Part shown: piece by piece, positions 1-9,510 of the stretch
Layout: each line of letters begins with the position of its first letter
How positions within the stretch are numbered: the first letter of the stretch is position 1
From: Actinomycetes bacterium
GTDB lineage: Bacteria > Actinomycetota > Actinomycetes > Propionibacteriales > Propionibacteriaceae
Assembly (NCBI GenBank): GCA_023442485.1
Contig: JAEZZG010000024.1
Location: 1-47,748 of the forward strand
Reading direction: 5' to 3'
DNA: 47,748 nt
The notes under the pieces: generated by a model
What the model was told of the DNA's origin: nothing
The model's database searches: none
Seen by the model: the letters and a program-made list of their open reading frames with translations, nothing else
Translations under genes and position numbers: made by a program

Positions 1-2
1 TT

Positions 3-641
3 TTCGGCTCGAATGACTACTGGGCGCCTTCTTTCAAGAATCCCTTGTCTTATCTGCGAGCCAAACTGGGGCTGCAGCCTAAGATCAAGAAACCCAAACG
101 GCCCCTCGATACGCACCGGCTTCGTCAGGCTTTCGTTGCCCGGGGCTGGCACGACCTCAATAACCGCAGCGCCCAGTTCACCATCGGCGGGTTGTCGATC
201 ACCGCGCGCGGAACCGACGATGCCCACCTACACCTGGACCGCTACGCCGACGTGGCCGGGCAAGGAGCTGAATCAGACCTGATTCTCGGCGTCACCCACG
301 CCCCTTACCTCAAAGTCCTGGACGCGATGGTAGCCGACGACGTGGACATCATTTTTGCTGGCCACACCCACGGCGGCCAAGTATGTCTCCCCACCGGCAA
401 AGCCATCATCACGAACTGCGACATCGAGCCCGAGCGAGCCAAGGGGCTCTCCCTCCACCCCGCACACTGCAACCAAATTGCAACATCAGCTCACCGTCGC
501 GATGGCGACGATCGGCGTGCCTATCTCCACGTCTCCGGCGGGATCGGTTCCTCCCCTTACGCCCCGGTGCGCACATTCAACCGTCCCGAAGCGACCCTGA
601 TTCGCCTCGTCAGTCGGCCCGAAGCCGCTCCGTCAGAGTGA
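3..641 (+). CDS. Metallophosphoesterase, 5'-truncated by the window edge
   Basis: The reading frame is open from base 3, so the gene begins before the window; about 212 C-terminal residues are present. The first visible residues, GSNDYWAP, are a variant of the calcineurin-like GNHD motif. Further on GVTHAPY and AGHTHGGQ supply the other histidine metal ligands, in the order expected for the YkuE/YaeI type of metallophosphoesterase. These enzymes hydrolyse phosphoesters with a two-metal centre and are often membrane-linked; the substrate cannot be told here. The 3' end overlaps the convergent MOSC gene by 32 bases. The N-terminal metal-binding motif DxH lies outside the window. Confidence 0.85.
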   Translation, partial: FGSNDYWAPSFKNPLSYLRAKLGLQPKIKKPKRPLDTHRLRQAFVARGWHDLNNRSAQFTIGGLSITARGTDDAHLHLDRYADVAGQGAESDLILGVTHAPYLKVLDAMVADDVDIIFAGHTHGGQVCLPTGKAIITNCDIEPERAKGLSLHPAHCNQIATSAHRRDGDDRRAYLHVSGGIGSSPYAPVRTFNRPEATLIRLVSRPEAAPSE

Positions 642-1374
642 TCCGCCACCGGTCTGAGAGGTAGTCGAAGGAGAGCATTTCCTCGGTCCAGGCGCGAATC
701 TGGGCAGCGTCGGTGCCGTCTGGGAAATCACGGAACAACACCGATAATGTCCGCCGCACACTCCAGCGCGGGCAGGGACGTTCCAGAAGGATGATCGGGT
801 CGCCAGGAGACACCATCCCCGGTTCGAGGACGCGGTAATACCAGCCGGTGAGATAGGTTTGTTGGACAGCCCGAGACATTCCGCGATGATCGAAGCGGAT
901 ATCTAACTTCCAGCACGGCTGTCGCCCTTGGGAAACCTGAACCCTGGCTTCGCCGATCCGGTAAATATCGCCCAAGAAGACATTGTCTTCGTCCATCACC
1001 GTGCTCGAGATATTTTCCCCGAAAGCCCCAGGCTGTTGCAGACGCGGATGCTGATCCCCGAGGATCGTCCGCCAATAGTCGTAATGCTGGAACGGGTAGT
1101 GGTGAATGGCCTTGTCAGGGCCGCCATGTTTGTCGAGATCGGCCTGTGCGTCTGTGGTGAAACCATTTCGTCCTGCAAACTGGCCGGTGTCGACGATGTG
1201 TTTGTTGATCCCGCTGGTCACCTCCCCTTTCGCCGGGTGGTGACCGAGGGGTTCCACTTGGCCAACGAGGAGGGCGTCGACGGAGGGGCCAGCGCTAGGG
1301 TGCCGGGTTCCAGACGAGAAGAGTGATGGGTCACACGACGGATTCAACCCGGGTGACGGAATCGGCGAGGACAT
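610..1374 (-). CDS. MOSC domain-containing protein (YiiM-like)
   Basis: A MOSC (molybdenum cofactor sulfurase C-terminal) domain covers most of the protein, from about VDALLVGQVEPL to PGDPIILLERP. It contains the conserved cysteine in GRQPCWKLDIRFD and the family pattern GGPDKAIHHYPFQHYDYW. YiiM-type members of this fold carry out molybdenum-cofactor-dependent reduction of N-hydroxylated compounds; the exact substrate here is unknown. I chose the ATG at 1374, which follows an AAAGGG-type ribosome site; a GTG at 1413 would add 13 residues but has a poorly spaced site. It lies 113 bases downstream of sdaA on the same strand and overlaps the convergent metallophosphoesterase. Confidence 0.83.
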   Translation of the reverse strand: MSSPIPSPGLNPSCDPSLFSSGTRHPSAGPSVDALLVGQVEPLGHHPAKGEVTSGINKHIVDTGQFAGRNGFTTDAQADLDKHGGPDKAIHHYPFQHYDYWRTILGDQHPRLQQPGAFGENISSTVMDEDNVFLGDIYRIGEARVQVSQGRQPCWKLDIRFDHRGMSRAVQQTYLTGWYYRVLEPGMVSPGDPIILLERPCPRWSVRRTLSVLFRDFPDGTDAAQIRAWTEEMLSFDYLSDRWRITLTERLRAD

Positions 1375-1487
1375 GGCGAATCCCTTTCGGAAAGCAGCGA
1401 ACTGCTCGGACACTTCCTGCTGGGATCAACAGTAGCCACTATCAAGCCACCAGGTTGTCTATCGGCGAATCTGGGTAAGAACTGCCA

Positions 1488-3146
1488 TCAACATTCGACG
1501 ACGGCAACCGCCAAACCACCCGCAGAGGTTTCCTTGTATTTCGAGAGCATGTCTTTGCCAGTTTGGCGCATGGTCTCGATCACGGCATCGAGAGAGACGG
1601 TGTGCCGTCCATCCCCCCACATCGACATGCGTGCGGCATTGATGGCTTTGACGGCGGCAATCGCGTTGCGTTCGATGCACGGAACCTGAACTAACCCGGC
1701 GATGGGGTCACAGGTGAGACCAAGGTTGTGCTCCATCGCGATCTCCGCTGCGTTCTCGACCTGCTCTGGGGTTCCGCCGAGGACCTGAGCCAGGCCAGCA
1801 GCAGCCATGGAGGCAGCCGAGCCGACCTCGTCTTGGCAGCCCACCTCCGCCCCAGCGATGGAAGCATTCGTCTTGATCAATGCCCCGACGGCGGTGGCAG
1901 CCAGGAGGAAGTCGCGGGTGGCTTTGCGGGAGACCGGACAGGCCTGGGGTTGGCTGTGGCCCTGGCTCTGGGATCGCGCGTCGAGGATAGGCAGGTTGGT
2001 GACGGGGTTGATCGCCTGGCTAGCACCTCCGCCTTCGGGACAGAAACGCAACATATAGCCGATGACTGAGGGGATGACACCGGCGGCCCCATTCGTCGGG
2101 GCGGTGACAACGCGATGTCCGGCGGCGTTCTCTTCGTTGACGGCGAGCGCCCACAGGTTGACCCAGTCCATCGCACTCATCGAGTCAGAGGTGGTCCCTG
2201 CCCAAGTCAGCCCCTGAGCTGGACGGTCGGCGCGGGAAGATAGCCAATCGCGCAGCCGAGGGGCTCTTCGTTCAACGTGTAACCCGCCGGGGAGTTCACC
2301 TGAGGTAGAGCACCCGGATTCGATACAGGCCAACATGGTTTCGACGACAGCGTCGAGATAGGCGTCGACCTCTGCGGCAGGGCGGGCGGCCTCCTCGTTG
2401 GCCCTGACGAGTTCAGCGATGGACAAACCCGATGACTGGCACATCTGGAGTAACTCGAGACTCGACGAGAAGGGATAGGGCGCAGGTGTGGCATGAACTG
2501 CTACCGTCTGGGAGCTCGCTAGCGGAGCCGGATCGGGGTGATTGACATCTGCGTGTTCAGCCATGACAAACCCGCCACCGATGGAGTAGAAAGTACGGTG
2601 GAGCAGGAACCGTTCGGGGCCGGGCTGGCGGGTGAGGATGTCGCGTCCGTCGTCATCGGTGTTGACCCCGACGCGGTACACCGTGATCGTGAGCCCGTTG
2701 ACGTGGTAGGGCAGGGAGACGGAAGGGATGAAGCGAAGATCAGCGGCCAGGTCAAAGTCAACCTTCCCGACGGCGGGGATGGAAAGCTGCTTCGTCGATT
2801 CGATTCTTGGAAGAATCTCTTTGACGGTGGCGGTGGCGACACTATCGGGAGAGTTTCCTTCTAGCCCCAGCAGGACGGCTCGATCAGTGGAGTGACCGCG
2901 CCCGGTCGCCCCCAGTGAACCATAGAGATCGATGGTTATCCGACCGATTTGGTCAGCGGTGACGCCCAACGCTTCCAGGTCCCGCTGAACCGCGCGACCG
3001 GCACGGATGGGGCCGACGGTGTGGGAAGAGGACGGGCCGATCCCGACTCTGAACATGTCGAACACGCTCAATGGACGTGGAGCCTCGTCCGGGGATACCT
3101 GCCCTGCAATCAAACCGGCTGGCGTCACTGCATTCATCACGTCCAT
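1488..3146 (-). CDS. sdaA: L-serine ammonia-lyase, single-chain iron-sulfur type
   Basis: Converts L-serine to pyruvate and ammonia with an oxygen-sensitive [4Fe-4S] cluster in the cytoplasm. The beta domain comes first (FDMFRVGIGPSSSHTVGP near residue 30, then STDRAVLLGLEGNSP). The alpha domain follows, with NAPTNGAAG-type substrate loop APTNGAAGVIPSVIGY, the cluster segments NASIAGAEVGCQDEVG and LTCDPIAGLVQVPCIERNA, and the C-terminal cysteine tail. At 552 residues it is about 100 longer than the usual 455. Part of the excess is a Ser/Gln-rich insert at about residues 369-405, between the APTNGAAG loop and the cysteine segment. The gene is divergent from the MATE exporter, with 58 bases between them. 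The first ATG is used; another lies three codons in. Confidence 0.95.
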   Translation of the reverse strand: MDVMNAVTPAGLIAGQVSPDEAPRPLSVFDMFRVGIGPSSSHTVGPIRAGRAVQRDLEALGVTADQIGRITIDLYGSLGATGRGHSTDRAVLLGLEGNSPDSVATATVKEILPRIESTKQLSIPAVGKVDFDLAADLRFIPSVSLPYHVNGLTITVYRVGVNTDDDGRDILTRQPGPERFLLHRTFYSIGGGFVMAEHADVNHPDPAPLASSQTVAVHATPAPYPFSSSLELLQMCQSSGLSIAELVRANEEAARPAAEVDAYLDAVVETMLACIESGCSTSGELPGGLHVERRAPRLRDWLSSRADRPAQGLTWAGTTSDSMSAMDWVNLWALAVNEENAAGHRVVTAPTNGAAGVIPSVIGYMLRFCPEGGGASQAINPVTNLPILDARSQSQGHSQPQACPVSRKATRDFLLAATAVGALIKTNASIAGAEVGCQDEVGSAASMAAAGLAQVLGGTPEQVENAAEIAMEHNLGLTCDPIAGLVQVPCIERNAIAAVKAINAARMSMWGDGRHTVSLDAVIETMRQTGKDMLSKYKETSAGGLAVAVVEC

Positions 3147-3204
3147 GCGGATAGCTTAGCGATATAGTGCGACCTATCCCTCACCTCGAGTCACAAGGAG
3201 TTAT
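3147..3204. promoter_or_regulatory. Short divergent intergenic region between sdaA and the MATE gene
   Basis: Only 58 bases separate two divergent starts, so both promoters must lie here or reach into the genes. On the sdaA strand a TATATC element ends about 20 bases before the ATG, which would give a very short leader; no good ribosome site precedes sdaA. On the plus strand AAGGAG at 3195-3200 is the ribosome site of the MATE gene. The promoter assignment is an inference. Confidence 0.3.
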
Positions 3205-4530
3205 GTGTTGCGGTTCAGCCGTGTTGATAGACAGATCATGCAGTTGGCCTTTCCGGCACTGGCCACACTTGTGATTCACCCCTCGTTGCTATTGGTGGAT
3301 TCCGCGATTGTCGGGCATTGGAGTACCCAAGCCCTCGCCGGTCTTGGGTTGGCGCAGACGGTGTTATTCACCATCGTCGGCCTTTGTGTGTTCTTGGCCT
3401 ACTCCACGACTTCGTCGGTAGCGAAGGCCTTAGGGGCAGGTGATCCAAGACGAGCCCTGCGATGCGGGCTGGATGCGATCTGGCTAGGGGCGATACTGGG
3501 TTTGGTCGCTGGTGTGGCGACCTGGATTTCCGCGCGGGGGATCATTTCGTTGTTCTCCGCCTCCCCCGATGTCGCCGAAGAGGCGGTCAGGTATCTGACG
3601 ATCTCGACCCTCGGTTTGCCTGCGATGCTGGTCTTTCAATCTGCGACCGGGATTATTCGCGGCCTTCAAAATACAACCGTCCCGCTGCTGGTGTCGGCGG
3701 TGGGTGCCGTCATCAATGCGCCCTTGTCTTTCGTCCTAGTTCACGGCGCCAGACTTGGTGTGGCCGGGGCTGCTATCGGCACGGTCGTGTGTGAAACAGG
3801 AATGGCGGTCGCGCTGACCTGGGTGGTGATTCGCAAGGCTGGAGCTTTAGACGTTGCGCTCACCGCCCGACTCACCGGGATCACGGCGGCATGGAAGGAT
3901 GGGGTGCCGTTGCTGATCCGCACCTTGGCGTTGCGAGTGTCGTTGATCATGCTCACCGTGGCCGCATCGAGATTGGGGACGATTCAGCTCGCTGCGCACC
4001 AGATCGTCTGGAACATTTGGGGATTCCTAGCCAACGGCTTGGATGCACTCGCGATCGCCGCCCAAGCCCTCACCGGCATGTACCTGGGCAGGCGGGATTA
4101 TGCCCGAGCGCGTCGGCTTACTCGCCGTCTCTGCTGGTGGGGAGTGGGAACAGGCACAGTGACTTCCCTAGTAGTCGCGGCTGCCACATTCATCGCCCCG
4201 ACCCTGTTTTCCCCCGATCCGCTAGTACAAGAGGCGGTGCAATCTGTGTGGCTCGTGGTGGTGGTTTCTCAACCACTGGCCGGATTCGTCTTCGTCCTTG
4301 ACGGGATTCTGATGGGAGCAGGTGACGGGCGCTACCTGGCGTGGGCATCGCTGGTGGTGTTTGCCTTCTTCGCCCCGGCGATCCTTGGCGTCATCGCCGC
4401 TCGTCTGCCACTCAACTCAGGCCTCGTCGCCGTGTGGCTGAGCATGGCCATCTGGATGATGGGGTTGAGAGGCGTGACCTTGTGGTGGAGGATTCGCCGG
4501 GACGATTGGATGAGGGTCACATCGGAATAG
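3205..4530 (+). CDS. MATE family multidrug/organic cation efflux transporter
   Basis: A 441-residue integral membrane protein with about 12 hydrophobic segments in two related halves, the MATE fold. The N-terminus RQIMQLAFPALATLVIHP and the loop DSAIVGHWSTQALAGLGLAQ are typical of the DinF branch of MATE proteins. Such transporters expel cationic drugs or metabolites in exchange for Na+ or H+. Start is GTG at 3205 or TTG at 3208; AAGGAG at 3195-3200 suits both, with the TTG better spaced. The 3' end overlaps the convergent aldehyde dehydrogenase gene by 14 bases. The substrate cannot be predicted. Confidence 0.9.
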   Translation: MLRFSRVDRQIMQLAFPALATLVIHPSLLLVDSAIVGHWSTQALAGLGLAQTVLFTIVGLCVFLAYSTTSSVAKALGAGDPRRALRCGLDAIWLGAILGLVAGVATWISARGIISLFSASPDVAEEAVRYLTISTLGLPAMLVFQSATGIIRGLQNTTVPLLVSAVGAVINAPLSFVLVHGARLGVAGAAIGTVVCETGMAVALTWVVIRKAGALDVALTARLTGITAAWKDGVPLLIRTLALRVSLIMLTVAASRLGTIQLAAHQIVWNIWGFLANGLDALAIAAQALTGMYLGRRDYARARRLTRRLCWWGVGTGTVTSLVVAAATFIAPTLFSPDPLVQEAVQSVWLVVVVSQPLAGFVFVLDGILMGAGDGRYLAWASLVVFAFFAPAILGVIAARLPLNSGLVAVWLSMAIWMMGLRGVTLWWRIRRDDWMRVTSE

Positions 4531-5977
4531 CGACGTACTGGTATTCGGTGTATTCAGCAATCCCTTCAGTGCCGCCCTCGCGTCCCATCCCGGATTCCTT
4601 GACCCCGCCGAAGGGCGCTGCCGCGTTGGAGAAGACGCCACAGTTGACCCCGCACAGGCCGTAGTCGAGTGAATCGGCGAGAGTTAGGCTACGGCTCAGA
4701 TCGGAGGTGTAGAGGTAAGACCCCAGGCCGAACTCGGTGTCGTTGGCAAGGGCAACCGCCTCAGCTTCGGTGTCGAAGGCGTAGATCGGGGCGACTGGGC
4801 CGAAAATCTCGGTGCGGAAGATCGGCGCAGAGGTTGGCACATCGGCGAGCACGGTTGGTTCAAAGAAATACCCCGGACGGTCGAGACGCCTACCCCCACA
4901 TGTGACCCTGGCACCAGCCTCCACCGAACTGTCGACTAGCTGTTGTAGCTTATCGACGGCGGCTGGCTCGATCATTGGGCCACAGCCGACACCGGGTTCT
5001 CTGCCGTCACCGACAACGGTCGCCTGGACCTTGGCGGTGAGCTTCTCGGTGAACTCGTCGAGGACGCCGCGCTGCACGAGGAAACGGTTGGCCGCAGTGC
5101 ACGCCTCACCGCCGTTGCGCATCTTAGCTGCGTAGGCACCCTCGACTGCCGCGTCAATGTCAGCGTCGTCAAAAACGATGAACGGCGCGTTGCCACCCAG
5201 CTCCATCGAGGTGCGCAGGACGTGCTTCGACGCCGCCGCCAGCAACGATCGTCCCACTTCCGTCGATCCGGTGAAGGAGAGTTTACGTAGTCTCGGATCA
5301 ACCAAGAGGGGGTCGGAGACGGAGGCGGCGGAGCGTGACGGAATCAGGTTGACCACGCCACGCGGCAGCCCAGCGTCTTCGAGGAGCTTGACGAAGAACA
5401 TGGTGGTCAGCGGGGTGAGACGCGCGGGTTTGATGACGCTGGTGCATCCGGCAGCGATGGCGGGGGCGATCTTGCGGGTGGCCATGGCCAGTGGGAAGTT
5501 CCACGGGGTAATCAGGAAACACGGACCGACGGGCTTGCGACGGACGAGCATCCTCAGATTCGCTTCTGGGGTGGTGGTGTAGCGTCCGGAGAAGTGGCAG
5601 GCCTCTTCGGCAAACCACCGCAGGTATTCGGCTCCGTAAGTGACCTCGCCGTTAGCCTCGGCAAGAGGTTTGCCCATCTCCAGCGTCATCAGCAAGGCCA
5701 GTTCGTCGCGATGGTCCTGGACGGAGTTGAAAACCCGCATGAGCAGGTCCGCCCGAGACCTCGGCGACGTTTTTGCCCACTCTGATTGAGCCGCGCAGGC
5801 GGCGTCGAGGGCACATACCGCGTCGGCACTGGTGGCCGAGGCCACTGTGGCCAGTGTCTCCTCCGTCGCCGGGTTGATCACGTCGAAGGTAGATTCATCG
5901 GCGGAATCAACCCATGCCCCATTAATGAAGAGCTGTTTCGGAATCTGAGTGAGTAAGGTGGCGGTATCAAGGGACAT
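4517..5977 (-). CDS. gabD: NAD(P)-dependent succinate-semialdehyde dehydrogenase family protein
   Basis: A full-length (486 residues) aldehyde dehydrogenase. ITPWNFPLAMATRKIAPAIA is the cofactor-site segment, FTGSTEVGRSLLAAAS the dinucleotide loop, MELGGNAPF carries the catalytic glutamate (about residue 259) and NGGEACTAANRF the catalytic cysteine (about residue 293). The closest named family is GabD, which oxidises succinate semialdehyde to succinate in 4-aminobutyrate breakdown, but other semialdehydes are possible and no GABA transaminase is nearby. The ribosome site AAGGAG lies five bases before the ATG. The gene is convergent with, and slightly overlaps, the MATE gene. The upstream spacer 5978-6234 has no convincing gene. 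Confidence 0.88.
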   Translation of the reverse strand: MSLDTATLLTQIPKQLFINGAWVDSADESTFDVINPATEETLATVASATSADAVCALDAACAAQSEWAKTSPRSRADLLMRVFNSVQDHRDELALLMTLEMGKPLAEANGEVTYGAEYLRWFAEEACHFSGRYTTTPEANLRMLVRRKPVGPCFLITPWNFPLAMATRKIAPAIAAGCTSVIKPARLTPLTTMFFVKLLEDAGLPRGVVNLIPSRSAASVSDPLLVDPRLRKLSFTGSTEVGRSLLAAASKHVLRTSMELGGNAPFIVFDDADIDAAVEGAYAAKMRNGGEACTAANRFLVQRGVLDEFTEKLTAKVQATVVGDGREPGVGCGPMIEPAAVDKLQQLVDSSVEAGARVTCGGRRLDRPGYFFEPTVLADVPTSAPIFRTEIFGPVAPIYAFDTEAEAVALANDTEFGLGSYLYTSDLSRSLTLADSLDYGLCGVNCGVFSNAAAPFGGVKESGMGREGGTEGIAEYTEYQYVAIPM

Positions 5978-6234
5978 GATTCTCCTTCGCGATCCAGAAA
6001 ACAGATGTCGCTGTCATGATCCACGATACGCCGATGTCTGGGGTCACCCAGTCCGGAAAGAAAAATGCCCACGACGGATGGTGTGCCGGCAAGTGGTGAC
6101 GGCGCGGCAGGATAACCTGAAGCCCAGCCGTGGGGTGTGGGTGATCTCGTGGCGGCGACGCATAGATCGTTGCCATCAATGCACAGCAATGACAATTGCG
6201 CCTAGGCACCTGATCGGTTGATAGACCTAGGGGA

Positions 6235-7389
6235 TCACCATCGCACTGGATGATAAGGGGGATGGAACCGGAGTAATTTTATGTGGAAGTCCAAACCAGT
6301 CTCTAAAGGCAACGGCAACCCTCGCGCCATTGTATTGTCACCACCGGTCAACTGAACCCGGCTCATAATATATATATTCAAACTAAATATTGAACCTTGC
6401 GCAAACTTATAAGAACCACCGTCATTCACCGATCGATAAGTTACGTCTTTATCAGCAATGAGGATCGCGTACTCTTTCATTAGAGGGCCAGGCCCATGCT
6501 CACGGAAATACCTGATTGAACTATCCGAATTGCGAACGTATTTTTTGAGGATTGCTTCACCCGTCATCACCTTGATTTCACCTTCAACAACCACTTTGCC
6601 GTCCTGCTCCGCGCCTTCGCCATTCTTAGCCGGAACCAACTTGGATATCGTCGCATCGGCGAGAACCCATATCGCGTCGTCAGCGACCGTGACCGTAATC
6701 GGGCGACTATAGACCTTCGCCCAGATCAGCTTGTTATCACCGCCGATCGCCACCACGATCCCCGGCGCGTAGGACGGATCAGAATAAGCGACCGTCACCT
6801 CCCCCACCTTCCCGGCGACGATGAGCGAGTCCCCCAGATTGCGGCGTTGGGCATCAGATAATCCCTCAATACTCGCCGTCTGCAGGACCGGCAAGGCTTC
6901 TTGCTGACAGACGATGCTCCCGTCTTTCACCACCCACGGTCGCTGCGCTGAGAGATCACAGGCTGCCAGGTCACTGACCGGCGACAGCGAGGCGGGTTTC
7001 GGCTCAGAGGACGCTCCCCCAGACGGGTCAGCGGAATCCGTTCCGCCAACCACATCGTCACCTACGTTGATCAGAGATGCCTGGACCTTGTTGTCACTAC
7101 CGACGCGCACCAGCAGCAACTCATGTTCACCGCCCGGGCGATGTATTGCCTCTCATCCCAGCCTGGCAGGGACAGCTTAGTGCCAACCTTGACTCCATCG
7201 GCATAAGTCAGCGGCGCCGGTCGCGCCTCGGACTTGGTCCACAACTTCTTGAAGATGAGCATCCCCATAGCGAACATGCAGATACTCAGCACAACGACGA
7301 CAGTAGCGATCAGGGCTTTACTCTTACACTCATTCGCCGGGTGGAGGTGTGCACTGTGAGCCCAGACCCCAATTGGCCCAATCCGTCAT
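6235..7389 (-). pseudogene. Probable frameshifted gene for a membrane-anchored extracytoplasmic protein of unknown function
   Basis: Three adjoining reading frames look like pieces of one gene. The first, from an ATG at 7389, starts MTDWANWGLGSQC, ends in PPPGE and meets TGA at 7330-7332. The second frame carries ECKSKALIATVVVVLSICMF, a clear transmembrane segment, and then a hydrophilic stretch to GWDE near 7150. The third continues with EAIHRPGGEHELLLVRVGSD and runs about 300 residues to 6235. A one-base change near 7330 and another near 7150 would restore one protein with a short Pro-rich cytoplasmic tail, one membrane span and a large outer domain. I recognise no family. Alternatively the third frame is an intact protein starting at TTG 7119. 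Base composition is less GC-rich than the flanks, and the piece lies in a gene-poor stretch. Confidence 0.5.
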
Positions 7390-7520
7390 TCCTGCCGTCT
7401 AGCTCACCTGATGCCTAATCTGTGCCCAGTGGGTTGTGCTGGTCATTACTCGTAGATTCTCTTGGACTATTACTGGACGGCTATCTGGTCTTGAATTGTT
7501 ACTACCGGTTGGATTGTTGC

Positions 7521-7727
7521 CTAGGTGAATGGATCAATCTCCCGACATTCAGGCCACTGATCGGGTGGAGTCAACTGAGCCAATTCTCTATCAATGTCTC
7601 CGGAAGTTGGTCCCCAGTCACCGTCGAAGCCCTGCTTAGCGTCCTGGAGAGTAGCGCTGAAACCCTTCTGCTCTTCGCCACCCGGTCTACAGCCTGAACC
7701 ACTAGCCAGCCCCTCTTGTTTCACCAT
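7521..7727 (-). CDS. Hypothetical small protein, doubtful
   Basis: A 68-codon frame with ATG start, hydrophilic and rich in Gly, Gln and Asp, ending QWPECREIDPFT. No family was recognised and no good ribosome site precedes it. It lies on the same strand as, and upstream of, the frameshifted gene at 6235-7389, and could be a further remnant of a decayed locus. The surrounding DNA (7390-7520 and 7728-7933) shows no other convincing gene. Confidence 0.25.
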   Translation of the reverse strand: MVKQEGLASGSGCRPGGEEQKGFSATLQDAKQGFDGDWGPTSGDIDRELAQLTPPDQWPECREIDPFT

Positions 7728-7933
7728 TGACGCAAGGCTCGCAAGTCTCGAGTGTGATGCTTAGTTAACGAAACTTCATCCCATTCACTGACCCCTAGCA
7801 ACGTTGGTCAGTGCGCGCTTGTTTATCGACTGACTGGATCAATGACCATGTCGATACAGTGACTGGGATAGACACAAAGGGGGCAACGTAACCGGCGGGA
7901 ACCACCGAACCCCTATTGGCTAGGGGGAAGAGA

Positions 7934-8010
<77 letters not shown>

Positions 8011-8133
8011 TGGCCAAAGCCGTGGATCAGTCTATAGGATTTATGTGAAATCAGGAAATGAGCCCGATCCCCACCATAGGCCATCTCAGCGACCGTCCGC
8101 TCTGGTATCAAGGCAGGTCTGGCCCGCCGGGGA

Positions 8134-8805
8134 TCAGTGATCGGCCATGTAGGCGCAGACTTTGTCGATCTGATTGGCGAAGGAGTCACCGAATCTTTGC
8201 TCGAAGAAGGCACCGCCGATCGTGAAAGCCCACGGGTTCGCGTCTTTAACCTCGTTGAGACGCTCGACGCTATTGACGCTTCCGGCAAGACAAACGGGGG
8301 CGTCAATGGCTTGGACCAAATCGCGGTTGAGGGCAACGGCGTCACCTGTGTATCGGTACCCTAAGAGGTCGATCCCGTCAGCGCCGCGCTCAAGTACCCG
8401 TTTCGCCTGATCAACCATGGATTCGAGTGAGCCTCTAAGAACAGAAGGGCGCTCGCTAATCTCACCAACAAAGGGCATATAAGTGATGCCACACTCCTTG
8501 CAGACGGCGCTGATCTCGTCCGAGAATATCGTCCCCATGAGGATGTCAACCCCACATTCGGCGGCGATATGTGCCCCTCGCAAAGACTCGTCCTCCTCGT
8601 AGGCGACAACTTCGAGCACAGTGGTTTTCCCGCACGCCTTCATGTAACGGTATAACTCTTGCATCTGTTCGAGAGGCAGCGGCTCCTCCTTGAACCCCCA
8701 GTGTGTCGCGCTCGAATCTTTGCACGCCTCGAATATCTCAAACGCATTGGCCACCGTGTGATCGTTGTGGGTGAGCATAACGATAAGTTCAGGCGTAGAT
8801 TTCAT
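8134..8805 (-). CDS. TIM-barrel-like protein of unknown function
   Basis: About 223 residues in an alternating strand-helix pattern typical of a (beta/alpha)8 barrel of the HisA/TrpF/ThiE type. Near the C-terminus, APVCLAGSVNS followed by WAFTIGGAFFEQ resembles the two glycine-rich phosphate-binding loops of those folds. Other strands end in LEVVAYEEDES, GVDILMGTIF and GIDLLGYRY. I recall no established function. The ATG at 8805 (MKSTPELIVMLTHND) fits the start of the first strand; a GTG at 8844 would add 13 residues unlike a barrel. A TATACT-like element just before 8844 would suit transcription into the shorter form. It is divergent from the HAD and VanW genes, and its residue use (many Glu, Tyr, Cys) looks Firmicutes-like. 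Confidence 0.7.
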   Translation of the reverse strand: MKSTPELIVMLTHNDHTVANAFEIFEACKDSSATHWGFKEEPLPLEQMQELYRYMKACGKTTVLEVVAYEEDESLRGAHIAAECGVDILMGTIFSDEISAVCKECGITYMPFVGEISERPSVLRGSLESMVDQAKRVLERGADGIDLLGYRYTGDAVALNRDLVQAIDAPVCLAGSVNSVERLNEVKDANPWAFTIGGAFFEQRFGDSFANQIDKVCAYMADH

Positions 8806-8904
8806 GGGCGGATGCCAGCTTTCGTCACAGCGGATAGGCAGCACTTAGTATATGGGAGAAAGGCTCGAATCGAGTATCGACTCCTTCTTGGTTGGTGAGG
8901 CCCC

Positions 8905-9438
8905 ATGATAATCGCGAAGTATTTCCCCTCCGGGCGCGCCCAGAACGTGTTTGCGATCGACTACGAAAAGCTGTACCGCTTGGGCTATCGAGGCCTCATT
9001 TTCGACGTCGACAACACCCTCGTACACCACGGTGACCCGGCGACTTCGGAGGTTGATGATCTATTCCGACGTCTTCACGCCCTCGGATTCCAAACAGTGC
9101 TGGTATCGAATAACAACGAATCACGCCTGGCTGATTTCACCGCCAACATCGACACCGCCTATATCGCAGACGCAGGCAAACCTAGCCCGGGGTGCTACCT
9201 GCAGGCCCTAGAGTTGATGGGGGTCACGAAGGGTGAGGCGATCGTGATTGGGGACCAAATCTTCACCGATATTTGCGGCGCGAACCAGGCTGGGCTAGCG
9301 AGTATCCTGGTTCACTTCATCCGGTTGCCAGGCGAGTGGTGGATAGGGAAGCGTCGATACCTCGAGAAATTGATAATGCTGGCCTATCGCCTAACCCCTG
9401 GTTCTCGTGGGGAGCTAGGCGATATTGAGCTAAAGTAA
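8905..9438 (+). CDS. YqeG-like HAD-IIIA family phosphatase
   Basis: All four HAD motifs are present in 177 residues: FDVDNTLVHH (nucleophile Asp and acid/base Asp), VSNNNE (motif II), the lysine of GKPSPGCY (motif III) and VIGDQIFTDICGAN (motif IV acid pair). The order and length match the YqeG family of Firmicutes, whose substrates are poorly defined. The C-terminus WWIGKRRYLEKLIMLAYRL is amphipathic. GTGAGG four bases before the ATG is the ribosome site. The VanW-family gene follows 72 bases later on the same strand, so they may be cotranscribed. YqeG-type proteins are not usual in this neighbourhood of actinobacterial chromosomes. Confidence 0.87.
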   Translation: MIIAKYFPSGRAQNVFAIDYEKLYRLGYRGLIFDVDNTLVHHGDPATSEVDDLFRRLHALGFQTVLVSNNNESRLADFTANIDTAYIADAGKPSPGCYLQALELMGVTKGEAIVIGDQIFTDICGANQAGLASILVHFIRLPGEWWIGKRRYLEKLIMLAYRLTPGSRGELGDIELK

Positions 9439-9510
9439 GTTTGCGCTTAGCGAAGATGTTCATCGATCGGCGCAGCGGTTTTCGCAACGATCGCAATGGT
9501 GGGAGAAAAC

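Noticed and set aside
7422..7697. A 91-codon plus-strand frame rich in Leu and Ser
   Set aside because: No ribosome site or family pattern was seen; it overlaps the doubtful minus-strand frame and looks like a chance frame in decayed DNA.
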